A stretch of 64,000 bases of DNA from Calothrix sp. PCC 6303. GTDB taxonomy: Bacteria; Cyanobacteriota; Cyanobacteriia; Cyanobacteriales; Nostocaceae. The notes under the pieces are model-generated. The model saw only the letters and a program-made list of their open reading frames with translations, searched no databases and was not told the DNA's origin. The translations under genes and the position numbers were made by a program. Positions 37,552 to 46,722 of the stretch are shown piece by piece (position 1 is the first letter of the stretch; each line of letters opens with the position of its first letter). Where the stretch lies: the NCBI RefSeq assembly GCF_000317435.1, contig NC_019751.1, forward strand, positions 2,356,001 through 2,420,000. Direction: 5' to 3'.

Positions 37552-38293
37552 GTGGGTAGGAAAAATCATAGTTATGATCAGGCAGTGGGTAGTTGGAATC
37601 AGCGCCAGAAAGCTTTAAAGGCTATTTCGATTAAGTTAGATAGTAATCGTTGATGGTTGGGAGCAAGTGTCACAATCTGTGATTAGTGAGTGAGGCTATA
37701 AGTCTGATTGCTTCGTTCAAATATTCTCACAGCGTCAATGAATGCAGAAGGCGGGTTTTTGGAGGAAGCAAGAAAAGCGAAAGCAAAAACTTTTCCCCTT
37801 AAAAGGGGAGGCTTGTACCATGTTGCCTTTGGTCATAGATCCTACAGACAAAATATGCCAGCTGCGTAAGCCTTGCAGTTACCAGTCCTGGAATTTCGTT
37901 CTCATTCCTTCCTTGACTAATTCTCTAATTGTTACATTTTTGAAATACTTTTTTGTACTTTTATATACAAATAGAATAATGGTTATCATTTAGCTATAAG
38001 TCTTATAGAATAAGTCTTATACAGGTTTTTTGGCGAAAAAAATTGGCTGTATATTCTCATGATTTTGTAAAAAAAAGTGGTTTTTTATTTTTTTAGTGGT
38101 AATAATTGTCAGAATCAGATTGAACAAATTCTGAGCGGTTAGCCATTAAATTTTTAATTTCCTGATAACTAAATTCAGAAATCTTCATCTATTACGGTGT
38201 AGGAATCAATCGGGATTAAAATTCCCAAGCAACTGAAAGCTAATAGTTAACCGCTAATAGCCCTTGTAAGTCCCAACTATCAGTCTAAAGAAT
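37552..38293. other. Intergenic region
   Basis: About 740 bp before the subtilase gene. It contains the hairpin CCCCTTAAAAGGGG (about 37798-37811) and a pyrimidine-rich AT tract near 38040-38100. The open frame 37742-37993 spans it but has atypical composition and no ribosome binding site. I see no RNA gene. Confidence 0.4.
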
Positions 38294-40321
38294 ATGGTGC
38301 AAATTACAATTAACGGTATATCGATTGATCCAGAAGCTCAAAGTCAGGCGATGAATGCCTCTAATCTAATTAGTCCCGATAGTTCCAACTCCAACTACAT
38401 CCTGGTACAAACTGTTCAACCGCTAAATAGTGAGCAAAAAAGCCAATTAGCAGCATTAGGGGCAGAGATTTTAGAATTTGTTCCCGAAAACACCTATGTA
38501 TGTCGCTATAATCCAGAAAACTTGGATGCAGTGCGGAATTTAGCCTTTGTGGATTGGGCAAATGTATATTTAGAAGGGTTTAAAATTCCACCTCAGTTAC
38601 GGGATTCCAGTATTAACGTCAACAAAGGCAACCTAATTTCACTCTCAAATGTGAATCCAAAGCTGCGGATGACCAGAAAACCGCAAGCCGTGACCCTTGT
38701 ACTTCACAATAATATTACCCTTGATGAGGGACTGCGATCGCGTATTGCCACAGCTGCCCGTCTCAACGCCGAAGAACTACCACTTAACACCAAATCTCTA
38801 CGACTTTCAATCCAACCCCAATATCTAGATGATTTGGCAAAAATCGATGAAGTGCGTCACATCGAAGAATATGTCACTCCTCAACTCTGCAATAACGTTG
38901 CTGTTAAAGTCATCAACGCTGATAAAACCCACAGCATCGCCAAATTTGAAGGCGAAGGTCAAGTAGTTGCTGTTGCCGATACAGGCTTTGACAAAGGCTC
39001 TACAGAAGACGTTCACCCAGCCTTCACAGGTAGAGTTCTCAAACTATATCCCCTCGGACAAAGAAGAGCAGCAGACCCGGATGGACACGGTACCCATGTA
39101 TGCGGTTCCGTTCTTGGTGATGGTGTTTCCGAAACCATGGGTGGACCAATTCGCGGTGCAGCACCCAAAGCAAAGTTAATAGTACAATCCCTCCTTGATA
39201 TGAGTGGTGGTTTGGGTGGTATCCCTGACGACCTCAACACATTGTTCAAAGAACCCTATGAAAATGATGGCGCTCGCGTCCATACCAATTCCTGGGGTGC
39301 TTCGACGCGGGGAGGTTACAACATACTTTGTAGCCAAGTAGACCAATTTGTTTGGGAACACCGTGATATGGTAATCTGCTTTGCCGCTGGTAACGATGGA
39401 CGCGACAAAGACATGAATGGTGTAATTGATACTGGTTCAGTAGGGGCACCCGGCACTTCTAAAAATTGTATCTCGGTTGGTGCTAGCGAAAATAACCGAC
39501 CAGAACAATCGCAACCCTACAGCAAATTACAACGCTACAAAACTGAACCCATTGCTTCCGATGGTTGGTCAGACAACCCCGAAGGCATAGCTGCTTTCAG
39601 CAGTCGCGGACCAACTAAAAATGAACGTATCAAACCCGATGTAGTTGCCCCTGGGACTGCGATTCTTTCTGCTTACTCCCGCGATGCCAAAATAGATCCA
39701 ATGTTTGGCAAATCTGATGATCCTCTCTACGCTTTCCTTGCTGGTACCAGCATGGCAACACCGTTGGTAGCTGGTTGTGCAGCGGTGGTGCGGGAATATC
39801 TGCAAAAACAAGAAAACCAACCACAACCCAGTGCAGCTTTAGTTAAAGCACTCTTAATCAATGGTGCTAAAGATATTACAGGTCAATATGTACCTTCCGA
39901 TGCTGGAGATATTCCTAATTTCTCAGAAGGATTTGGCAGAGTTGATTTAGCTGCTAGTACAGCACCTCTAGGTGAAAAAGAGCGGGTAATTTTCCAAGAT
40001 GAAAAAACTGCTTTAGACACTCAGCAGGAAGAAAAAATCGAAGTGGAAATTGCTGAATGTGAATCCACTTTAAAAGTCACATTAGTGTGGACAGATTACC
40101 CTGGAGAAGCGCTACAAAATGACTTAGATTTGATTGTGAAAACTGCTGATGCTCAAGAAAGACATGGAAATGTAGCTCCTACATCTAGCGAATTTGATCG
40201 TCGCAATAATGTCGAACAAATCGTTTGGAATAATATTCCAGTTGGGAAAGTAGAAATCATTGTTCATGCTTATCGGATTTTGCATCCCCAATCTTATGCT
40301 TTAGTGGCGCGAGTTTCATAA
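38294..40321 (+). CDS. Subtilisin-family serine peptidase (S8)
   Basis: This 675-residue protein has a peptidase S8 domain with the catalytic triad in order: Asp in VAVADTGFDKG (~226), His in DPDGHGTHVCGSVLGDG (~264) and Ser in LAGTSMATPLVAGC (~490). The N-terminal 190 residues resemble a prodomain (YILVQTVQPLNSEQKSQL). After the protease, a jelly-roll-like C-terminal domain contains TLVWTDYPGEALQNDLDLIV, as in KP-43-type and cyanobacterial subtilases. No signal peptide is apparent at the N-terminus, so secretion would need another route or it acts in the cell. It starts with the ATG after a weak AAGAATA ribosome site and is monocistronic. Confidence 0.92.
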   Translation: MVQITINGISIDPEAQSQAMNASNLISPDSSNSNYILVQTVQPLNSEQKSQLAALGAEILEFVPENTYVCRYNPENLDAVRNLAFVDWANVYLEGFKIPPQLRDSSINVNKGNLISLSNVNPKLRMTRKPQAVTLVLHNNITLDEGLRSRIATAARLNAEELPLNTKSLRLSIQPQYLDDLAKIDEVRHIEEYVTPQLCNNVAVKVINADKTHSIAKFEGEGQVVAVADTGFDKGSTEDVHPAFTGRVLKLYPLGQRRAADPDGHGTHVCGSVLGDGVSETMGGPIRGAAPKAKLIVQSLLDMSGGLGGIPDDLNTLFKEPYENDGARVHTNSWGASTRGGYNILCSQVDQFVWEHRDMVICFAAGNDGRDKDMNGVIDTGSVGAPGTSKNCISVGASENNRPEQSQPYSKLQRYKTEPIASDGWSDNPEGIAAFSSRGPTKNERIKPDVVAPGTAILSAYSRDAKIDPMFGKSDDPLYAFLAGTSMATPLVAGCAAVVREYLQKQENQPQPSAALVKALLINGAKDITGQYVPSDAGDIPNFSEGFGRVDLAASTAPLGEKERVIFQDEKTALDTQQEEKIEVEIAECESTLKVTLVWTDYPGEALQNDLDLIVKTADAQERHGNVAPTSSEFDRRNNVEQIVWNNIPVGKVEIIVHAYRILHPQSYALVARVS

Positions 40322-40334
40322 AATTTACCTGTAG

Positions 40335-40355
40335 AGACGTTCCAGTGGAACGTCT
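40335..40355 (+). terminator. AGACGTTCC hairpin after the subtilase gene
   Basis: The stem AGACGTTCC-agt-GGAACGTCT is followed by TTCTT, 14 bp after the subtilase stop. A second copy of the same sequence in inverted orientation lies near 41848-41870, downstream of the DUF4912 gene. This is one of the repeated GAGACG hairpins of the genome. Confidence 0.6.
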
Positions 40356-40535
40356 TTCTTAATATTTAATATATTTGTCAACAAAAATTTGCTGTGTTTA
40401 TTCTGCTTTAGATATACTGCTCCCTAACTCTTTTGATAGACATAACACCAAAACCGAATCAGATTAAAGAAAGATGAATTCCTTTTGTCTTGCCGATTAA
40501 GATAACAGCAAGAACAATAAAGGAACTAAATAATC

Positions 40536-40715
40536 ATGTCTGAAAATAAAAAATCACCAAACGCAGAAAGTACAGACACAAACACACCTGTTGAAGAAAG
40601 CGATCGCAAGACTGGCAGCGACGTAAAAACTAAGGGCAAAGACAGTGCAGCACCAGAATCTGGCTCTAATGATTCTGTAGTAGGTAGCCCAAATCAAGGT
40701 ACAGAATCACGCTAG
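40536..40715 (+). CDS. Small disordered acidic protein
   Basis: A 59-codon frame starts with ATG after an AAAGGAAC ribosome binding site (about 40518-40525). The predicted peptide (MSENKKSPNAESTDTNTP, ending SVVGSPNQGTESR) is rich in Ser, Thr, Asn, Asp and Lys with no hydrophobic core, so it should be intrinsically disordered. It lies between the subtilase and purN in a 800-bp gap. Codon use looks normal, a HIP1 site lies inside it, and the ribosome site supports it. Its role is unknown. Confidence 0.6.
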   Translation: MSENKKSPNAESTDTNTPVEESDRKTGSDVKTKGKDSAAPESGSNDSVVGSPNQGTESR

Positions 40716-40830
40716 TACATGAAGGCAGTAGGCAGTAGGGAAAGCTGATTATTACTGAGCTTTTCAGGGTTTAATAATGGTCTGCTTATTTACGCCGTCT
40801 TGTACTAGTCCAATAAGGCAAGGGTTTTAA

Positions 40831-40861
40831 GATCCCCGACTTATTAAATAAGTCGGGGATC
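40831..40861. terminator. GATCCCCGACTT hairpin
   Basis: The inverted repeat GATCCCCGACTTA-ttaaa-TAAGTCGGGGATC is the same family as 5307-5337. It lies 115 bp past the small disordered-protein gene. A REP-like or terminator function is inferred. Confidence 0.55.
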
Positions 40862-41081
40862 TCGCATACTCAGATAACCTGGTTTCACGATGAAATCAGG
40901 TTCTTTTTGTTGTTTATAGTTCAATACGGTTCAGTTCAGTTAAAGAAAAAGAAGCTATATAATACCAACTTGAAAAAACAACGCGACAGATAGATATTTG
41001 TAGAGACGTAGCAGTGCTACGTCTCTACCGTTGCATATGTTGCAATCATTATTTAAATTGGTATAACCTATTGATTCTAAA

Positions 41082-41105
41082 AGCTAATAGCTAATAGCTA
41101 ATAGC
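41082..41105. repeat. Short tandem AGCTAAT heptamers
   Basis: Three copies of the 7-bp unit AGCTAAT, plus a partial one, lie just past the 3' end of purN. Such heptamer arrays are characteristic short tandem repeats of filamentous cyanobacteria. No function is suggested. Confidence 0.7.
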
Positions 41106-41126
41106 AATTTTTGCTTAATTGAACTG

Positions 41127-41786
41127 CTAACGCGATAGGCGATGCCCGCTAAAAGCGATATTCCTACGGAACGCTAACGCGATCGCATCTGGTAAAATGC
41201 GGTGTTCCTGCTGTTGGATACGTGCATGAAGACTTTCTGAGGTGTCATCTTCTAAAATTGGCACTGCTGACTGCATAATAATTTTGCCACTATCCATTTC
41301 TAGACAAACTAAATGCACGGTACAACCTGTAATTTTTACACCCGAAGCTAGTGCTTGCTCCACAGCATTAACGCCTTTAAAACTCGGTAATAAACTGGGA
41401 TGAATATTGATAATTCTATCAGGGAAACCGTCGATTAATACTTGAGTTACTAACCGCATCCAGCCAGCCATAATTACTAATTCTACATCATGTTCTTTGA
41501 GAGTCTCAACAATCTGATGATCTAGCTGTTCACGGCTTTCAAACTCACGATGATTTAATAAAACAACTGGTATATTCCACTTTTTAGCTCTGACTGCTGC
41601 ATAAGCATCAGGATTGTTATAAATCAAAACTTGAATCTGAGCATTCAGTTTCCCAGATTCGATGGCTTGGATAACTGCTTCAAAATTACTACCACTTCCC
41701 GAAGCCATAATACCCAATTTTAAAGATTCACCTGAAGTCATCTGGTAATTATTGATATCAGGTGAAACTAAACTCATGTTATACAT
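41127..41786 (-). CDS. purN: Phosphoribosylglycinamide formyltransferase
   Basis: This 219-residue enzyme of purine synthesis transfers a formyl group from 10-formyl-THF to GAR. The N-terminal GIMASGSGSNFEAVIQAI holds the substrate site. The active-site region is VIMAGWMRLVTQVLIDGFPD followed by INIHPSLLPSF (the essential Asn-x-His), with the family Asp in LEDDTSESLHARIQQQEH. The last 13 residues (RRNIAFSGHRLSR) come from a dispersed repeat, CTACGGAACGCTAACGCGAT, which has replaced the normal end. The protein should still fold. The start could be the second Met (41777). Confidence 0.93.
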   Translation of the reverse strand: MYNMSLVSPDINNYQMTSGESLKLGIMASGSGSNFEAVIQAIESGKLNAQIQVLIYNNPDAYAAVRAKKWNIPVVLLNHREFESREQLDHQIVETLKEHDVELVIMAGWMRLVTQVLIDGFPDRIINIHPSLLPSFKGVNAVEQALASGVKITGCTVHLVCLEMDSGKIIMQSAVPILEDDTSESLHARIQQQEHRILPDAIALAFRRNIAFSGHRLSR

Positions 41787-41883
41787 ATCTTAGCTAATAA
41801 TCATTTGACACTTCAGGCAATGCACAATTAATTTCTGGAGATGTCTAAAGACGTTCCACTGGAACGTCTCTACACGGTTTTAG

Positions 41884-44847
41884 CTATTTTTGTGATTCAT
41901 TTTGAGAGAAACGCACATGAACAGTTTTATCCTTGTCTCCATCAACTGCCACAGATTTCATCACATAATCAAGTAGTTCCTCGGTAAAAGGAACCCGTAA
42001 ATGAAATGTACCATCAGATTTGAGTTTAATAGGATGTCCTGCAATTGAGACATTTGAACCTGGTTTAGTGGCACCATGAATAATTAATTCGGCATCTGTT
42101 TCAAACCAAAATTCATCATGGGGACGACTGAAAACACGTACAATAGAGGAGCGAGTGAGCGGCAACCAACGACTATCATCTGTTAAATAACCCAACTCGA
42201 TCATGTAATCTCGATCGCTCACAGGAATTGCCACAAACCTGTCTTCGGTAACTTCTTGGCATTCGTGCTGCTGAATTAATTGTGGTTCTTGATAACTTAG
42301 ATCAATTCCAGTGACATCATACAACCGCAAAGTCATCTGTGAGCCGCCTTGTTGGCGCAGTATTTCTTTTTCAGCATCGCTGACATGCCAAGAGGCATAA
42401 GCCCATTTTGGCGTGCGTGGAGTCAGAATAATGTTACCACTTTGAGAGTGGGGTTGATTAGGCTGAATTGTGTCTACAGTTTGGACTACAGTGGGTGTTT
42501 GCGGAGAATTTGAAAAATTTGACAGCAAAGCCGCTCCAGTTCCTGCCACGGCTGCGGCACCACCCGCTAAAGCAATGGGATTGGGGTCTTCATTAACTTG
42601 AAAATCTGGAATATTCGATGCTTCTGTGTCTAAAGCAGCTGCATCTTGGGGAAACTCAGCAGCATCTGCAACTGTATTTAAATCTAATCCGCTTTCTGTA
42701 GAATTATCAACCCATGTATTAACTTGAGTTTCTGGGTTTACAATCGGTTCGGGATTATTTTGTTCGTTGTCACGGTTAGCAAATTGATTCCATAAAGCTG
42801 CACCAGCACCTGCAACTCCTGCAACTCCTGCGATACCAGCAGCGGTTGTATTATCGGTGGATGTAATATTATCCAACCAATTTGCCTCAGGTTGAGGTTC
42901 ATCAACTGCTAATAAATTAGTATCTTGGACAGTATTGATTTCAGGAACTTCGGAAATAACTGGAAACTGGTCATCTTCAACAATTATTTCACTAGAACTA
43001 ATATTTCCACTGTTGTTAGTCTGCGAATCATCCCAAACATCTGGTAATACTTCGGAAACATAGTTAGTGGATGTAGGAGGTGTAGCTTCAGCTTTTGTGG
43101 TGTCTTGAATTTCCTGATTTTGATTGGTTTGTTGATCATCTGTATTGGCAAACCTTGACAATAAACCAGCACCTGCACCAGCAGCTAGTGCATCTACGCC
43201 AGATGAACTAAGATCTACATTATCGAGTAAATTTGAATGTCCTGGTGGTAAATCATCAACAGGGGAAATTTCGACATTAGGTATATCTGCGTTGAGAGTG
43301 TCCACTGAGTCACCCTGTGGCATACCAGTTAAGCCAGTGTAGGGCATAACGACAGCGGCGGGTTCTTCTAAGTCTGAAGAAATTTCCGTGTTAATTTCTG
43401 TGTTATTTGTAGTGACACTTTCTATATCATGATTGCTATCTTCAGTAACTGGATTACCTAAACGCGACCATAAACTAACTCCAGCAGCACCACCTGCTAT
43501 TGCAGCAGTAGTTCCCAAAACTGCACCAGAAAGATCAGAGTTACTAGTTGTTAACTCACGCTCACCTACTGGTAAAACTGTATTAGTAGCTCCTTGTATG
43601 GGTAAGGTTGTGGCAGGTGCAATGGTCTGTTGTGGCTCTTTTTCTTTTTTCCCTTTTCCACCAATTAACCACCATAATAAACCCAAGGCTGCTACGGGTA
43701 AAGCTAGCCACCATAAGGGGAAAGGTGTAGTTTCACTTCCACCAGCAGCAGTCTCTGAAGTACCTTGAACAAATGCTTGGTTCCCGTTATTGGTTACGGT
43801 GGTGGTAGTTCCCCCATCAGGAGAGGTTACTGTGGTGGATGTAGTGGTATTAGTGTTAGTTACTGCTTCGGTAGTGGGGGAAACTGTCACTCCAGGTGTA
43901 GCAGTTGTGGCTGGTGCCTGTGCTGGTGCCTGTGCTACAGTTTGAGCTACAGCTGTTGCTTCAGCGGTTCTTGCTGCTTCTACAGCAATTTTTCCTGGTT
44001 CCGCACCTGCAAAACCCAAAAAGCTAGCTACAGGTGCTGTGGGGTTTTTCTTGAAAACATACACCAGCGGTTGAGAAAAAGGATACTTAGGATTATCTGG
44101 TAGGGTTTGGTGTAATTTGAGTACACGCAGTCCTGGAACCTGTGAAATCTGATTAGCGATCGCATAACCGATCCCATCCTTACCTAATTGTTTCACCAAT
44201 AGGGCAGTATCGTCTTGTTTGAGTTGAGTTGCATTTGCACCAGTGGCAAATTTTGCCGATTGAAAAGACGGATAATTCCGTAAAGCTTCGCGGGTATCAC
44301 TATCGTTAGGACGATCGATAAAACGGATTTTACCTTTAGCACCGCCCAATTGTGACCAATCGGTAATTTCACCTCGAAAAATTTTGGCGAATTGCTGGTT
44401 AGTTAAATTACCTTTGAAAGGATTTTTTTCCCCAACAACGATACCAATTTTTTCACGTCGTAAGCGAAATTGCTCTAGTCCTTTGCTTTGTTCTTGTGGT
44501 GTCAAACCACGTCCAATGGCTGCTATATCAACGTTTTTTCCATCAAGCAGAGTCTTTAGGGCTGCATTTGTACCGTTGGTTGTAATATTAACTTTCGTAC
44601 CTGGGTACTGCTGCTCATATTTTTGTTTGAGGTTGTCGTTAATCCGCGCCATACTACTGGAACCATCAATGTTGACAGTGGTACCAGTGGGAACCGCTTT
44701 AGGTAAAGGAAACGACGGTTCTGGACTTGGCGATTGTGCTACTACTAAGGGAGAAAAAAAGAATGTCGTTACCAAAGGCTGGGAGGCTAATGTCAGCAAG
44801 AAGGCTATACTGACTATAGAGCTATATTTTTTTTCTTTTTGCCACAT
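41884..44847 (-). CDS. PstS-like substrate-binding protein with DUF4912 C-terminus
   Basis: A 987-residue envelope protein. After a signal segment (SIAFLLTLASQPLVTTFF), a phosphate-binding-like domain covers residues 55-280 (NIDGSSSMARINDNLKQKY, IGRGLTPQEQSKGLEQF, KDGIGYAIANQI). A transmembrane helix follows near 375 (WWLALPVAALGLLWWLIGG). A long acidic, low-complexity part carries four recurring Gly/Ala-rich segments (AIAGGAAGVSLWSRLGN, AAGAGAGLLSRFANT, AGVAGAGAALWNQFANR, AAAVAGTGAALLSNFSN). The C-terminal 170 residues are DUF4912 (PKWAYASWHVSDAEKEILRQ, MIELGYLTDDSRWLPLTRS). DUF4912 is of unknown function and common in cyanobacteria. No pst transport genes are next to it, so a sensing or structural role is plausible. 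Confidence 0.85.
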   Translation of the reverse strand: MWQKEKKYSSIVSIAFLLTLASQPLVTTFFFSPLVVAQSPSPEPSFPLPKAVPTGTTVNIDGSSSMARINDNLKQKYEQQYPGTKVNITTNGTNAALKTLLDGKNVDIAAIGRGLTPQEQSKGLEQFRLRREKIGIVVGEKNPFKGNLTNQQFAKIFRGEITDWSQLGGAKGKIRFIDRPNDSDTREALRNYPSFQSAKFATGANATQLKQDDTALLVKQLGKDGIGYAIANQISQVPGLRVLKLHQTLPDNPKYPFSQPLVYVFKKNPTAPVASFLGFAGAEPGKIAVEAARTAEATAVAQTVAQAPAQAPATTATPGVTVSPTTEAVTNTNTTTSTTVTSPDGGTTTTVTNNGNQAFVQGTSETAAGGSETTPFPLWWLALPVAALGLLWWLIGGKGKKEKEPQQTIAPATTLPIQGATNTVLPVGERELTTSNSDLSGAVLGTTAAIAGGAAGVSLWSRLGNPVTEDSNHDIESVTTNNTEINTEISSDLEEPAAVVMPYTGLTGMPQGDSVDTLNADIPNVEISPVDDLPPGHSNLLDNVDLSSSGVDALAAGAGAGLLSRFANTDDQQTNQNQEIQDTTKAEATPPTSTNYVSEVLPDVWDDSQTNNSGNISSSEIIVEDDQFPVISEVPEINTVQDTNLLAVDEPQPEANWLDNITSTDNTTAAGIAGVAGVAGAGAALWNQFANRDNEQNNPEPIVNPETQVNTWVDNSTESGLDLNTVADAAEFPQDAAALDTEASNIPDFQVNEDPNPIALAGGAAAVAGTGAALLSNFSNSPQTPTVVQTVDTIQPNQPHSQSGNIILTPRTPKWAYASWHVSDAEKEILRQQGGSQMTLRLYDVTGIDLSYQEPQLIQQHECQEVTEDRFVAIPVSDRDYMIELGYLTDDSRWLPLTRSSIVRVFSRPHDEFWFETDAELIIHGATKPGSNVSIAGHPIKLKSDGTFHLRVPFTEELLDYVMKSVAVDGDKDKTVHVRFSQNESQK

Positions 44848-45200
44848 ATCTTATCAAGGTAGAGGAAACAGAAAGCAGGCTAGTCATAATTGCTATCTTT
44901 CGCGCCTGGGAGCAGGGCTAATTATACTATCGTTTTTACGTTTGTCTAAAATTTTGTTAGATACTTGTGACAAGCTATACAAGGTCTTACTGTACCTTGT
45001 TTCAATGTCACGTCAACATTGTGTTTATCTTTTTTTAAACTTGATTAATGTTTTGAATTTCGAGTCACTGGTTGATCAGTTTTCGATTCGACAAAATTGC
45101 TTCTAGTAGTTATATGCCCATAAGCGAATATAAATACACAATTTTGATCCAATGATTCATCTATCTGGAGATAGATAAATTCCCTGACAACAGCAACAAG

Positions 45201-45230
45201 ATCCCTGACTTTTAGTAGAAGTTAGGGATC
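45201..45230. terminator. GATCCCTGACTT hairpin
   Basis: A diverged member of the GATCCCCGACT hairpin family (GATCCCTGACTTTT / AGAAGTTAGGGATC), 29 bp past the 3' end of the small membrane protein gene at 45259. A terminator role is inferred. Confidence 0.5.
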
Positions 45231-45258
45231 TTAATTTTCACAGACGTGGTTTAGCTGA

Positions 45259-45501
45259 TTATAACCCTGTAATTTCTTTTAAATGCGTGACCAATTCTTG
45301 AATAGTTTGTGGAAGATTCATAACTTTTTGCAATAAATCTTGAGGACTAAACCCGAAAAATGTCATGACTATCGCTAGTATACAAATTAACACTACAGTA
45401 CTAAAGACAGTTTTCAAAACACTAACTAACGTCTGAAAAATCAGTAATACGGCGATAATCTCAACAATTAGTAAAACTAAGCTGTGGGGCATGTTTTTCA
45501 A
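45259..45501 (-). CDS. Small two-helix membrane protein, function unknown
   Basis: An 80-residue protein with two closely spaced hydrophobic helices (SLVLLIVEIIAVLLIFQTLV and FSTVVLICILAIVMTFFGF), then a soluble amphipathic tail with QDLLQKVMNLPQTIQELVTH. No known motif is seen. It is preceded by an AT-rich leader and is not clearly in an operon. Reading-frame quality and hydrophobicity pattern support a real gene. Confidence 0.55.
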   Translation of the reverse strand: MKNMPHSLVLLIVEIIAVLLIFQTLVSVLKTVFSTVVLICILAIVMTFFGFSPQDLLQKVMNLPQTIQELVTHLKEITGL

Positions 45502-45599
45502 AGTAAAAAATAAAAAGCTAAAAGTAAAAAGAAAAAAACAGGATTAGTATTTGATCTCTAGAACCTCGACTTCTTGAAGAAATAAGGGATGTAAAGAAT

Positions 45600-46481
45600 T
45601 TATAATCCCATGGAGAATAAAATAAGTTTGTCGTGAAGGCGATCGGGTAATATATGTTTGAGGAATGCACCTAATTTGGCATCAGAACCAATTAAATAGC
45701 GAGTTTTGGGTTTTTTGGCAGTTAAAGCATGAACTACAGCATTAGCAACGATATTAGGGGAGATTCCTCCAGAAGCGATCGCTTCTATCCGTTGACGCAC
45801 AGAATTCATTGCTGCACCATACAAATGTTCTGCTGATTCTGATAAAGTAGCCCTAGCAACATCCGATTGAACGAAAGACTTACTCCAAATTGGAGTTGCG
45901 ATCGCACCTGGTTCAATCAGGGAAACTGAGATATTCCAAGGTTTTAATTCCATCCGTAGGACATCTGTCATTCCTTCGAGGGCAAACTTGGAAGTGTTGT
46001 AAGCACCTGTAAAGGGAGATGGACTGATACCGCTAATTGAACCCATATTCACGATTCTACCGGGATGCGATGCTCCATCGGAGCCGCGATGCGAACGCAA
46101 TAAACCCAGAAAAGCCTGAGTTACAGCCAATTGTCCGGTAACATTCACCAATAACTGTTGATGAAAATCTGCAATTCCTACTAATTCTAAAGGACCAGGA
46201 ACCACAACACCAGCATTATTTACTAATCCACAAATTCCCTGATTACCCACAGCTTGGGAAACGGTTTTTACCGCAGCTTGAATCGACTCAGCATCAGTTA
46301 CATCTAAGAAAATTGGTGTCAATCGAGATGAAGCTTTCTGCTTGAGTGCTTCAGCATCACTTTCTTTCCGCACACCAGCAAACACAGAAAAACCCAATTT
46401 ATCTAACATTAAAGCACAAGCTTCACCAATTCCCGTAGATGCTCCAGTAATTACAACTGTACCTTGAACCTGTTCGACCAT
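45600..46481 (-). CDS. Short-chain dehydrogenase/reductase
   Basis: A classical SDR of about 293 residues. The NAD(P)-binding motif is VVITGASTGIGEACALM, followed by NNAG in CGLVNNAGVVVPG and the active-site Ser (GSISGISPSP) with Tyr-x3-Lys in YNTSKFALEGM. The frame opens six codons further upstream (46499), but the Met at 46481 is a more typical start. The C-terminal 60 residues match SDRs of the retinol dehydrogenase-like group that act on lipophilic substrates. The substrate is unknown. No operon partner is seen. Confidence 0.88.
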   Translation of the reverse strand: MVEQVQGTVVITGASTGIGEACALMLDKLGFSVFAGVRKESDAEALKQKASSRLTPIFLDVTDAESIQAAVKTVSQAVGNQGICGLVNNAGVVVPGPLELVGIADFHQQLLVNVTGQLAVTQAFLGLLRSHRGSDGASHPGRIVNMGSISGISPSPFTGAYNTSKFALEGMTDVLRMELKPWNISVSLIEPGAIATPIWSKSFVQSDVARATLSESAEHLYGAAMNSVRQRIEAIASGGISPNIVANAVVHALTAKKPKTRYLIGSDAKLGAFLKHILPDRLHDKLILFSMGL

Positions 46482-46499
46482 AGAACCTCGCAGAGTCAA

Positions 46500-46722
46500 C
46501 TTAAAAGATAAGTAATGAGTAATGAGTATGTTTTGTAAGGGGGATTTAGCGCAAACTTAACGGGGGCTGTGCCTGCGTTAAAGTTTGTAAGACAGACCCC
46601 GAAAACGCGCTGCCGTCGTTGATTCCTGGGGAATTAAACCCCCAAATTTTGTTAAAAATAGAATTTACGCAATAATCCCGATATCACTTTTTAACACTGT
46701 TCCCTGTTCCCTGATAACTGAT
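46500..46722. other. Intergenic region with G-rich inverted-repeat pieces
   Basis: Contains GGGGGATTTAGCGCAAACTT and ACGGGGGCTGTGCCTGCGTT, then CGCGCTGCCGTCGTTGATTC and CCTGGGGAATTAAACCCCCA. These look like debris of a dispersed repeat. Nothing here is interpretable as a gene. Confidence 0.35.

Noticed and set aside
37742-37993. 83-residue frame before the subtilase gene
   Set aside because: Composition is not protein-like, and a hairpin CCCCTTAAAAGGGG lies within it. No start signal is seen.
43433-45106. Long plus-strand frames opposite the DUF4912 gene
   Set aside because: They are antisense shadows produced by the biased codon use of the minus-strand gene.
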